The position numbers were made by a program, and so were the translations under genes. From JBFMAI01 sp040755725 (GTDB lineage: Bacteria > Planctomycetota > Phycisphaerae > UBA1845 > Fen-1342), in contig JBFMAI010000024.1 in NCBI GenBank assembly GCA_040755725.1, forward strand, positions 1-13,980: a stretch of 13,980 nucleotides of DNA, written 5' to 3'. The stretch's first letter is position 1. The number at the start of each line of letters is the position of its first letter. Under the pieces are notes generated by a model that was given only the letters and a program-made list of their open reading frames with translations, searched no databases and was not told the DNA's origin. Positions 6,085 to 13,274 of the stretch are shown piece by piece.

Positions 6085-7158
6085 TTACGGCTCTTCAGAC
6101 TTGGTGGCCGGTCGCAGCCGCAGGGCAAAGTCCTGCCCGACGGCGTTCTGAAGCAAGGGCAGCCACAGGTTCCACTGGTTCTGGATGCCTGCGGTGTCCA
6201 GTTTGCGCAGGAAGTCACTGACGCTCGGGGCCTTCTCGGGTCGCAGCAGCCCGACCAGCAACTCCTCGCCGACCAGCACGATTCGCTCCATCGCGTCCCG
6301 CAGTTCGCTCAGACTCGACTGGCCCTGCTGATCGCGCACGGCCGCCAGGTTGCGGCTGCCCTCCCCCGGCAGATACTGCTCCAGGGCCTGCCGCATCAGC
6401 CCCGCGGTCACCCCCGCCAGTCGCCGCCGTTCGCCCTCGTCGAGGACGCGCAACAGCGACTGCGCCAAGCGCAGGCCCACGTCGTCGGCGCCGACCGCGG
6501 GAATCGGGTCGTTGGCGTACTGCGCCACGCGGGCCTCCAGGATCTCCACGACGGCGGCCACGTTGGCCTTGGCGTCGGGCGACGCGGGCAGTTCGGCATA
6601 GTCGAGCGCTTTGTAGATACTGCGCAGCGTGTCCCGCGAGCGTTCCTTCTTGCCCGCCTCCTTCAGCCCGTCGAGCACGCGCTGGTATGTGTCACGTCCG
6701 GCCTGCACCACACGCGGGCGCAGCAGCCGCAATCCCACGGCCGCCGCCGCGCGCACCCCCGTCCGTTCGTCCCGCAGCGACTCCAGCAGCAACGGCAGGG
6801 CGTCCAACGTGTTCAAGGCGTTGACGACCGTGAGCAGGCGGGTCGCCGGCACCAGCCCCGCCTTGGGCATTGCCGGCCCGATCAGCTCCAAACAGGTCGC
6901 CGCGTACACCCGACGGTATCCGTCGCTCCCCTCGCCGGCGGCCCGCAACTCGTCCGTCGCCGCGCGGGCGCCGGAGTCATCGGCGACGATGCGCTGCAAG
7001 CGTTCGGCGACGAAAGTGCGCACCTGGGCACGCTCTTCCTCACCCAGGTCCGGCCGCTGACGCAACCCGGCTAGCGGTCCCTCCGGTTGCTGGGCCCGGA
7101 CCCAGCCACCGAACAACGCCACGTACCCCAGTACAATCCACACGCGAATGGGGGTCAT
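6085..7158 (-). CDS. Exported HEAT-like helical repeat protein
   Basis: No enzyme family is recognised. The 357-residue product has a signal peptide (MTPIRVWIVLGYVALFGGWVRA, residues 1-22, cleaved before QQ) and is otherwise almost entirely alpha-helical, rich in Ala, Leu, Arg and Glu. Helix pairs such as VVNALNTLDALPLLLESLRD followed by VRAAAAVGLRLLRP at about residues 110-150 look like HEAT repeats, which usually act as protein-binding scaffolds. ATG at 7158 is preceded by GGAGAG at suitable spacing. It is convergent with the ferredoxin gene (55 bases between stops) and divergent from clpS. Localisation is probably periplasmic; the role is unknown. Confidence 0.75.
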   Translation of the reverse strand: MTPIRVWIVLGYVALFGGWVRAQQPEGPLAGLRQRPDLGEEERAQVRTFVAERLQRIVADDSGARAATDELRAAGEGSDGYRRVYAATCLELIGPAMPKAGLVPATRLLTVVNALNTLDALPLLLESLRDERTGVRAAAAVGLRLLRPRVVQAGRDTYQRVLDGLKEAGKKERSRDTLRSIYKALDYAELPASPDAKANVAAVVEILEARVAQYANDPIPAVGADDVGLRLAQSLLRVLDEGERRRLAGVTAGLMRQALEQYLPGEGSRNLAAVRDQQGQSSLSELRDAMERIVLVGEELLVGLLRPEKAPSVSDFLRKLDTAGIQNQWNLWLPLLQNAVGQDFALRLRPATKSEEP

Positions 7159-7209
7159 TCCGACACTCTCCAGGCAACCCGCGGAGCGGCACGCGCTCCC
7201 GAACGGGCC

Positions 7210-7238
7210 ATTTTAACAACGCCGGCCGGTCCCGGCAG
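7210..7238 (-). promoter_or_regulatory. Weak promoter candidate for the HEAT-like protein gene
   Basis: On the minus strand TAAAAT (7215-7210, 5/6 to the -10 consensus) is preceded at 17 bases by CTGCCG (7238-7233, 3/6 to the -35). It lies about 52 bases upstream of the ATG at 7158, in the region shared with the clpS leader. Confidence 0.25.
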
Positions 7239-7257
7239 CCGACCGCCGAGATTTTGA

Positions 7258-7287
7258 TTGACGCCCTGTGCGCCGGCGCGTTAGAAG
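7258..7287 (+). promoter_or_regulatory. Promoter candidate for clpS
   Basis: TTGACG (7258-7263, 5/6) and TAGAAG (7282-7287, 4/6) are 18 bases apart. A start near 7294 would give a long leader of about 158 bases before the clpS ATG. No other better site was seen in the 293-base region between the divergent genes. Confidence 0.3.
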
Positions 7288-7451
7288 CCACCCGACGGTC
7301 CCACTCCCCGCCAGTTGGGAGGGCCTGGAGCGATGGCCTTTCCCGCGGCCCATGCGGGCTGCCCGGCGCGGCCGCGCTGGTGGTTGAGGAACCGCGGTGG
7401 TCAGCGAGCGGCGGACGGTGGTCGCCGCCGCGCGTCCAGGAGGCTTCGGCG

Positions 7452-7739
7452 ATGGCCGAGCAGATCGAACGTCCGGAACTGGAGACGGACCTTCGGACGA
7501 AGGAGCTGCCGCCGTTCCGGGTCATCCTGCATAACGACGACGTCAACACGTTCGAACACGTGATTGCGACCATTCTGGAGCTGACGCCACTGAAACCGCC
7601 CGAAGCGATCGCGCGAACTATCGAAGCCCACGAGACCGGGCTGAGCGTGCTGCTGGTCACCCACCAAGAGCGGGCCGAGCTGTACGTGGACCAGTTCGCC
7701 TCAAAGGGGCTAACGGTTACCTGCGAACCGGATGCGTGA
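7452..7739 (+). CDS. clpS: ATP-dependent Clp protease adaptor ClpS
   Basis: ClpS delivers proteins with bulky N-terminal residues (N-degrons) to the ClpA or ClpC unfoldase of the Clp protease in the cytoplasm. The 95-residue product has a flexible N-terminal extension (residues 1-19) and then the ClpS core, PPFRVILHNDDVNTFEHVI. The substrate pocket residues N28, D29 and D30 and the later H60 are present; they correspond to N34, D35, D36 and H66 of E. coli ClpS. The E. coli gatekeeper Met40 position appears to be Phe34. The ATG at 7452 is fixed by AGGAGG at 7438-7443. clpA usually follows clpS in proteobacteria but does not here: a repeat-containing gap and unrelated genes come next. Confidence 0.93.
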   Translation: MAEQIERPELETDLRTKELPPFRVILHNDDVNTFEHVIATILELTPLKPPEAIARTIEAHETGLSVLLVTHQERAELYVDQFASKGLTVTCEPDA

Positions 7740-7818
7740 CGGCGCCGGCGGATCGAAGAACTCCTGGACCCGCTGACCGAACCCACCACGCTAAGGCTGG
7801 GCCGCTCGGCCCCGCCGT

Positions 7819-7870
7819 CCGAACCAACCCACCACGACAGTGGGTCATTCGGCCCCGCCCCGGCGTGGGG
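7819..7870 (+). repeat. Diverged copy of the CCGAAC hairpin repeat
   Basis: The copy opens with CCGAAC (7819-7824), then ACCCAC (7827-7832) pairs with GTGGGT (7840-7845) around a CACGACA loop, and a GCCCCGCCCCGGCGTGGGG-type segment follows. It resembles the better-preserved hairpins at 10212-10312. A remnant of a further copy lies at 7777-7791. Confidence 0.5.
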
Positions 7871-7944
7871 GGTCCCGATAAGCGCTGCCGCGCAAGCGCG
7901 ACACTCGAACCCAAGCGGCGATTCAGGATCATGGTGCGGCAACT

Positions 7945-7961
7945 GGGAGGGCGAGCCTCCC
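7945..7961. repeat. Short inverted repeat, possible dispersed element
   Basis: GGGAGG (7945-7950) and CCTCCC (7956-7961) flank GCGAG. The following bases to about 7990 (CGGCGACCCGCGGCTCGGCA) resemble GC-rich intergenic elements that I associate with planctomycete genomes. This is a recollection rather than a match made here. Confidence 0.35.
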
Positions 7962-8098
7962 GGCGACCCGCGGCTCGGCAGACCGGCAGGGTCGCCGCTG
8001 GAGACCACTTCGCCCTCCCTGGTCGCGCAACCGCCAATACTGATTTAGAGGGCCGACACCGCCTGCGGGCCAAATCCCGGCGGAAACCCAGCTTGTTT

Positions 8099-8128
8099 TT
8101 GACAGCCCGGCGCGCGGTTGATTAACAT
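8099..8128 (+). promoter_or_regulatory. Predicted promoter of the receiver/GGDEF operon
   Basis: A perfect TTGACA (8099-8104) is followed after 18 bases by TAACAT (8123-8128, 4/6 to TATAAT). Transcription would start near 8135, about 40 bases ahead of the GTG at 8176. Confidence 0.45.
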
Positions 8129-8175
8129 AGACGTGTTGGTGGGAACGGACGAGCGGCGGTTCACAGGGAACCTGG

Positions 8176-8763
8176 GTGGCGAAGGTCAGAAGCGCGATTC
8201 ACGTTCGCACCGGGCAGCGCGCCGCGGCCGCGGCGATCGACGATTGGCTGAGGCGACACGATGTGGCGGTGACCGACCTGGCCGACGTGTACGAGGCCTG
8301 TGTCCACCTGCTGCGGCATTGTGACCAGATCGCCGACCTCGCGTTCCTGGGCGCTGACTGGCTCACCGACGAGGAGTTCGGCCTCGTCGCGCACATCCGC
8401 CAGACCTGGCCGCAGACGGTGGTGGTGGTGTACGGCGACGCCCCGGCGTCCGTCCGGGTTGACCTGCTGCCGCTGACCCGCGGCTGCTACGGCCGGGCAG
8501 CGTTGGAGGCGTTGCTCGCGAGCTCGCCGGCCCGCGTCGTGGAGGGCCTGCTTCCCGAGCGGGCGCCGGTTGAGGCCAGTCGGACGCTGGTGACCCCGGC
8601 GGTCGCGGCGGTCCGGACGCCACGTGCAGCGCCGGCGGCCGGCGCGCCGTCGGTAACCCGCCGCGACCCGCCCGAGTTCGAGCTACCGCGAACGGAGTCG
8701 CTGCGCTCGATCCTGACGGCGGAGGAATTGTCGGCCCTCCTCGACCAGCGGGACGAGGGCTGA
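8176..8763 (+). CDS. Degenerate receiver-like protein with FliM-like C-terminal peptide
   Basis: The 195-residue cytoplasmic protein has an N-terminal domain (residues about 4-118) with the alternating beta/alpha pattern of response-regulator receivers: the strand LAFLGADWL, then PQTVVVVYG, then CYGRAALEALL. The phospho-acceptor Asp expected in the third strand is not there (around G59, with D61 out of register), so it is probably not phosphorylated. A Pro/Ala-rich linker (about 126-168) leads to a C-terminal helix, LRSILTAEELSALLDQ (176-191). That helix resembles the CheY-binding peptide of FliM (ILSQxEIDALL pattern). The start is GTG at 8176, the only plausible start after the in-frame stop at 8128. 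It is followed after 43 bases by a diguanylate cyclase gene, so it probably helps control it. Confidence 0.65.
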   Translation: MAKVRSAIHVRTGQRAAAAAIDDWLRRHDVAVTDLADVYEACVHLLRHCDQIADLAFLGADWLTDEEFGLVAHIRQTWPQTVVVVYGDAPASVRVDLLPLTRGCYGRAALEALLASSPARVVEGLLPERAPVEASRTLVTPAVAAVRTPRAAPAAGAPSVTRRDPPEFELPRTESLRSILTAEELSALLDQRDEG

Positions 8764-8806
8764 GGGCGACTGATCAACGGTCGCCACGCGGGTGAAGGAA
8801 GCAGTC

Positions 8807-10129
8807 ATGGGTGGCCACGCCCGGATCCTGGTGATCGGGCCGGCGGCGCTGCGAAGCGCCGTGGCCGAGGCGTTGCCGCGCGCCCAGACATCGGGGGCGG
8901 AGGCCGCGCTCTCCGGGCTTTGGACCGCAGGGCAGAGCGAGTTTGACGGGGTCATCCTGTCACTCACGCTGGGGCGCGCGGCGCTGCGGGCGCTGCCGCG
9001 ACTCCGCGAGGTGGCCCCGCAGGCGCGCATCCTGGTGACCTGCCCCCCGGCGCTGGAACCCCTGGCCCGCGAGGCGCTGCGATCGGGGGCGGACGACTAC
9101 CTGCTGGAACCCCCGACGACGGCGGAGCTGGAGGCGGGCCTGAAGTTCCCTGCCACCCCGCGGTTTGCCGCATCGGAGAACTCGCTGCCGCCGGTGCAGG
9201 AAATCGTCGGGTTGAGTGAGGTGTTGCGTCACCTGGAGGAAGGGCCGCGGGCTACGCTCGACCGACTCGCCGCTCTACTGCGGGAAGCCTTCCACACCGA
9301 GGGCTCGGCCCTGCGGTTTGACGAACTGGAGGCCGTGAGCGGCACGCTCGAAACCCCCGTGTTGCAGGAGCCCATCCACCGGCAGCAGGAAGTCATCGGG
9401 CATGTGGCCCTCGGTCGGCGGCAGACCGGAAGCTACTCCGCCGCCGAGGCCGCGCGCCTGGCCGACTACGCCCACTTGATCGAGAGCGTCATGGCCCAGG
9501 CCCGCGAGCGGGGACGATGGCAGGAACTCGCCTGGCGGGACGACCTCAGCGGGCTGCGCAATCGCCGCTTCTTCGACGCCGCACTCGACAAGCTGCTGGA
9601 CGAGGCCGCGGCTCGGCGGTTCCGCGTCACCGTGCTGCTCTTCGATATCGACGACTTCAAGACGTACAACGACCGATACGGACACGACACGGGCGACGCC
9701 CTGCTGCGCGAGGTCGCGGCGTTGCTCACACGCTGCTCCCGCGAGCACGACATCGTGGCCCGCTACGGGGGCGATGAGTTCGCGCTGGTGCTCTGGGACG
9801 CTGAGCAACCGCGTGTTCCCGGCTCGCAGCACCCGCGCGAGCCGGCGGCGGTGGCGGAGCGCTTCTGTGCGGTCATGCGCGGCCACGACTTCAGGTGCCT
9901 GGGACCGCACGCTCCCGGGCCGGTGACGATCAGCGGCGGCCTGGCGTGCTTCCCCTGGGACGGCAAGACGCGGGCGGAAGTCGTACGGGCGGCGGACGCG
10001 GCGCTGCTCGAGGCCAAACGTACAGGCAAGAACCGCATCGTTCTGGCGGAGAAGTCCGCCGACGAAGCCCGTCTCGGCCCGCCCGAACACGATGAGGCGG
10101 CGCCTCCACCCACCTCCCCGGCCACATGA
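8807..10129 (+). CDS. Diguanylate cyclase with degenerate receiver-like and GAF-like domains
   Basis: The enzyme should make cyclic di-GMP from two GTP. ATG at 8807 is chosen because AAGGAA lies at 8795-8800; a GTG at 8792 in frame would add five residues. From the ATG (440 residues): about 4-115 is receiver-like, but the phospho-acceptor position is Ser52 (VILSLTLG). About 135-225 is a possible GAF-like sensor segment. A helical linker leads to the GGDEF domain, about 235-420. The catalytic GGDEF motif is intact (321-325, RYGGDEFALVLW), the DxLSGLxNRR entry motif is present, and the product-inhibition site RxxD (REHD, 312-315) lies exactly five residues before GGDEF. No EAL domain is present. 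The tail is Pro- and Ala-rich. It is probably co-transcribed with the preceding receiver-like gene. Confidence 0.9.
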   Translation: MGGHARILVIGPAALRSAVAEALPRAQTSGAEAALSGLWTAGQSEFDGVILSLTLGRAALRALPRLREVAPQARILVTCPPALEPLAREALRSGADDYLLEPPTTAELEAGLKFPATPRFAASENSLPPVQEIVGLSEVLRHLEEGPRATLDRLAALLREAFHTEGSALRFDELEAVSGTLETPVLQEPIHRQQEVIGHVALGRRQTGSYSAAEAARLADYAHLIESVMAQARERGRWQELAWRDDLSGLRNRRFFDAALDKLLDEAAARRFRVTVLLFDIDDFKTYNDRYGHDTGDALLREVAALLTRCSREHDIVARYGGDEFALVLWDAEQPRVPGSQHPREPAAVAERFCAVMRGHDFRCLGPHAPGPVTISGGLACFPWDGKTRAEVVRAADAALLEAKRTGKNRIVLAEKSADEARLGPPEHDEAAPPPTSPAT

Positions 10130-10171
10130 GCCGCCCCGGACCGGGCCGCGAACGTGAGGGAGCGGCACCTG

Positions 10172-10194
10172 CCGCCGGGTGTGTGGCCCGGCGG
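10172..10194. repeat. CCGGG hairpin repeat, copy 1
   Basis: CCGCCGGG (10172-10179) and CCCGGCGG (10187-10194) form a perfect 8-bp stem around the loop TGTGTGG. Related copies lie at 10318-10338 and 11655-11675. This copy lies 43 bases after the diguanylate cyclase stop and might act as its terminator, although no T-run follows. Confidence 0.6.
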
Positions 10195-10211
10195 CGGTGA
10201 CGGCGCCGCGA

Positions 10212-10312
10212 TCCGAACCCACCACGCCAGTGGTGGGACACTTGCCCCGCACTGGCGTGCGGGGTTCGGATTGGCCCTTCGGGGTGCCCCGCACTGGCGT
10301 GCGGGGTTCGGA
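10212..10312. repeat. Cluster of three CCGAAC hairpin units with covarying stems
   Basis: Unit A (10212-10240, forward) reads TCCGAA, then CCCACCAC (10218-10225), loop GCCA, GTGGTGGG (10230-10237). Units B (10243-10270) and C (10285-10312) are in reverse orientation: CCCCGCAC, loop TGGC, GTGCGGGG, then TTCGGA. Read in the same direction, A and B/C share TCCGAA and the GCCA loop. The stems differ at two positions, and both differences are compensated on the other arm. B and C, with four flanking bases, are identical over 32 bases with a 42-base period. Diverged copies lie at 7777-7791 and 7819-7870. Confidence 0.75.
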
Positions 10313-10317
10313 TTGGT

Positions 10318-10338
10318 CGCCGGGCGCGTGGCCCGGCG
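10318..10338. repeat. CCGGG hairpin repeat, copy 2
   Basis: CGCCGGG (10318-10324) pairs with CCCGGCG (10332-10338) around the loop CGCGTGG. The following GCGGTGACGG is shared with copy 1, so copies 1 and 2 bracket the CCGAAC hairpin cluster. Confidence 0.55.
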
Positions 10339-10375
10339 GCGGTGACGGATGCTTGAGGAAAGGAGGACTGTGCTC

Positions 10376-11079
10376 ATGCGTGTGTGGCCGACATTCCTGA
10401 TGGTGGAGTGTTGGTGCTGCTCTTGCTGCCGGCGAGCGCGGTCCGGGCGAGCCCGTACTGGATCGCCTACGAAGGCAACGACTTCCCGGAGAACGAAGGC
10501 TGGCTGCGGTGGACGGGCGGTGGCGGCGGTCAACGCTCGATCGAGGACGGCTGGTTCGTCCTCGACACGCGGGCCAGCCTCGGCATCTACGATTACTACG
10601 AGAAACGACTCGGCGGCGCGCTCGACCCGGGCCCCGGCGAGACGTTCGTCATGCAGTGGCGTCTGCTCGTTGGTGAGCTGCAAGGCCGCAAGGACCCAGT
10701 GGCCGGTGTGTTCTCTGATGAGAAGTGGGCCGTGGGCTTCGAGTACGCATCGGATGCACTCTGGAGCGTATTTGAACCAGGAGTCAATTACCCGTTCGAA
10801 CCCGGCATCCCTCACACGTACGAGCTTCGTTCCGACGACATGCGAACAGACCGCCTGTATGTGGATGACCTGCTCGCACTTGAGGGTTCGTTCTGGCTGT
10901 CCCTGACCAGTCCACGAGTAGGATGGGGTGACGGGATCAAGGGTGCGGCGAGTCTAAGCCAGTGGGATTACGTGCGGTTCGGAGTTGTTCCCGAGCCAGC
11001 GACGGTAATTACGGATGTTTGTGGTTTGGTGTGGATATTTCGGCGGGGCAGTAGGCCCGCCCGTGACGAAACGAACTGA
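10376..11079 (+). pseudogene. PEP-CTERM exported protein with frameshift in signal peptide
   Basis: The main frame (from GTG 10384) encodes a beta-rich extracellular protein ending in DYVRFGVVPEPAT, a hydrophobic stretch and FRRGSR. This is the PEP-CTERM signal recognised by exosortase-type systems, here with a short, weak hydrophobic segment. The strong ribosome binding site AAAGGAGG (10359-10366) points instead to ATG 10376, which lies in another frame and starts MRVWPTFLMV. That frame soon becomes Cys/Arg-rich and non-coding-like, while the GTG frame from residue 9 onward reads VLVLLLLPASAVRASP, a typical signal-peptide core and cleavage site. Adding one base near 10403-10407 would join them into a perfect signal peptide. 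A single-base deletion (mutation or assembly error) is the simplest reading. The next gene begins 3 bases after this stop. Confidence 0.65.
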
Positions 11080-11082
11080 GAG

Positions 11083-11597
11083 ATGAGAACAGCAGTTTCG
11101 ATCGCAGTGGCGCTGGCAATTGTGTCCATGACGTGTGCACAGACTGACAACATCATCTACCAGCACAATGCGAATCTCATAGAGGGCACACACTACGATA
11201 TCGTGAGTTCTACAACACGATTGAAATATACTATGGCATCCCGGGCGAGGAGTTCCAATTCGAAGCCGTGGTCGAGGACGCCAACCACCAGTACATCGGT
11301 CCCGGCGACATCAACAAGATCGAGACCGTGGGCTTCGCTGAAAACGTCGTTGTGACGTTTGTCGGCCACCACGGCCACCCGTACGGCGCGGCCAACATCA
11401 AGGAGGTCTACCTCCGGGCCCAGAATTTCACCGGCGTCATTCAGGACCTGAACATCTCCGGCGACCTCGGCGAGCTCGGCGCCATCATCGCCGACGCCGC
11501 GGGCAACATCACCGTCGGCGGCAGCCTGGTCAACGCCCTGGGCATCTGGACCGACATGACCGGCAGCCTGACCGTCGGCGGCGACGTGCTCGCGTGA
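11083..11597 (+). pseudogene. Frameshifted secreted protein gene
   Basis: The ATG at 11083 begins a clear signal peptide (MRTAVSIAVALAIVSMTCAQ) followed by TDNIIYQHNANLIEGTHYDIV. After about base 11203 that frame turns Arg/Ser-rich, whereas the frame starting at 11205 continues as EFYNTIEIYYGIPGEEFQF and stays protein-like to the TGA at 11595-11597. Restoring one base (GTG-GAG instead of GTGAG) joins both halves, so a one-base deletion is likely. The C-terminal part has hydrophobic repeats of the form ISGDLGELGA, ITVGGSL and LTVGGDVLA, a beta-helix-like pattern that is normally longer, so the 3' end may be cut as well. No sorting signal is present. It lies 3 bases after the PEP-CTERM gene and was probably co-transcribed with it. 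Confidence 0.6.
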
Positions 11598-11654
11598 ACT
11601 CCGCCCTGCGCACGGGTGCGTGCGTGCGGCGGATTTCATGTGGGACGCCACCGT

Positions 11655-11675
11655 CGCCGGGTGTGTGGCCCGGCG
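11655..11675. repeat. CCGGG hairpin repeat, copy 3
   Basis: CGCCGGG (11655-11661) pairs with CCCGGCG (11669-11675) around TGTGTGG, the same loop as copy 1. It lies 57 bases after the frameshifted gene and directly before an orphan coding-like segment at 11682-11747. Confidence 0.6.
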
Positions 11676-11681
11676 GCGACG

Positions 11682-11747
11682 AGCATCCAGACCGATCCGC
11701 AGCTCAAGGTCTACTGGGAGAAGGTCCACGACGCCCTGGCGCCGTAG
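11682..11747 (+). pseudogene. Possible C-terminal remnant of a lost gene
   Basis: The frame reads SIQTDPQLKVYWEKVHDALA, Pro, stop (TAG 11745-11747). This amphipathic, natural-looking protein end has no start of its own. The frame is open back to the TGA at 11595, but the part between 11598 and 11681 covers the hairpin repeat and is Arg/Cys-rich. It may be the end of the preceding gene or of another gene, displaced by the repeat. The family is unknown. Confidence 0.3.
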
Positions 11748-11792
11748 CAATGTAGCGCCGAAAACTCCGCGTCCGTAGCGCCGGACCGGAGC

Positions 11793-11836
11793 TCGCCACA
11801 GCGAGTCGCCCGTGGCGACCTGCCCGCCGTGGCGGG
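11793..11836. repeat. Tandem hairpins with alternative pairing
   Basis: TCGCCAC (11793-11799) pairs with GTGGCGA (11812-11818). Alternatively GTCGCC (11805-11810) pairs with GGCGAC (11814-11819) around CGT, and the two folds exclude each other. Next to them CCCGCC (11823-11828), GT, GGCGGG (11831-11836) is a perfect palindrome. Confidence 0.5.
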
Positions 11837-11885
11837 AGTCCGGCGGCCGCGACGGCGCGGACATGTATTATTAAGCTCCAAGTCC

Positions 11886-11916
11886 GGCGGTCGTGTCGCA
11901 GCGTGGCACGGCCGCC
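11886..11916. repeat. Inverted repeat
   Basis: GGCGGTCGTG (11886-11895) pairs with CACGGCCGCC (11907-11916) over 10 bases with one G-T type mismatch. A similar arm, GGCGGTCGTGCC, recurs in the neighbouring inverted repeat at 11939-11965 (GGCAC with GTGCC as outer stem), so the two may be related copies. Confidence 0.45.
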
Positions 11917-12010
11917 GCGGGGGGCGGATGCTGCCTGTGGCACCGCCGCCCTCGGCGGTCGTGCCGCTCGCTCTCGCTTGCGGCTCGGACCGGACGGCCG
12001 GCACGGAGCT

Positions 12011-12036
12011 CCTTGACAGCCACGGTCCTGTCAGGG
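12011..12036 (-). terminator. Possible terminator of the aldolase gene
   Basis: CCTTGACAG (12011-12019) pairs with CTGTCAGGG (12028-12036), one pair being G-T, around an 8-base loop. On the minus strand the hairpin begins about 12 bases after the aldolase stop codon. No T-run follows. Confidence 0.4.
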
Positions 12037-12048
12037 GCGGGCCGACCG

Positions 12049-13101
<1,053 letters not shown>

Positions 13102-13170
13102 GATCGTTTCCTCCAGCCGCCCGCCGGCTCGGCGGCGGGACGCATTCGTTGAACTGCTGCGGCTCGTCAC

Positions 13171-13226
13171 ATGTTATCGGCAGAATACGCCGCCAAACGC
13201 GCGTTTATCGGGCAGTGGGGATTGTA
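13171..13226 (-). promoter_or_regulatory. Putative regulatory region of the aldolase gene
   Basis: On the minus strand TACAAT (13226-13221, 5/6 to the -10 consensus) and TAACAT (13176-13171, 4/6) are possible -10 elements, each without a good -35. Between them is the perfect 12-base palindrome AAACGCGCGTTT (13195-13206). On the plus strand TTATCGG occurs twice (13174-13180 and 13205-13211), 31 bases apart. These could be an operator, but no regulator is indicated. Confidence 0.3.
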
Positions 13227-13274
13227 GCCGGGGGCCCGAACGGCCGCACGCGGCCGCGCGGGCACGCGGGTGGC

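Larger units (their letters stand above)
7740..8175. other. Intergenic region with dispersed repeats
   Basis: About 436 bases with no supported gene. It contains a short repeat start CCGAACCCACCACGC at 7777-7791, identical to that at 10213-10227; a diverged hairpin copy at 7819-7870; a second inverted repeat at 7945-7961; and, at its right end, a promoter for the following operon. A frame open across part of it shows only Arg/Pro/Gly-rich translation. Confidence 0.5.
11748..12048. other. Intergenic region packed with inverted repeats
   Basis: No gene is supported. The region repeats GTAGCGCCG (11752-11760 and 11774-11782) and carries at least four hairpins: 11793-11818 or the alternative 11805-11819, 11823-11836, 11886-11916, 11939-11965, plus the likely aldolase terminator at 12011-12036. 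It resembles accumulated palindromic repeats in decaying DNA. Confidence 0.5.

Noticed and set aside
5950..7074. Long plus-strand open frame of 374 codons opposite the HEAT-like gene
   Set aside because: Its translation is Gln/Arg/His-rich, typical of an antisense shadow, while the minus-strand frame has a signal peptide, a ribosome binding site and helical repeats.
7040..8008. Long minus-strand open frame opposite clpS
   Set aside because: ClpS on the plus strand is clear, and the minus-strand translation is Ser/Arg-rich without motifs.
8792..8806. GTG at 8792 as the start of the diguanylate cyclase
   Set aside because: The ribosome binding site AAGGAA at 8795-8800 lies between this GTG and the ATG at 8807 and fits the ATG.
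10212..10312. CRISPR array
   Set aside because: Only two identical units with a 10-base interval, an inverted third unit, and strong internal hairpins; no unique spacers of regular length and no cas genes.
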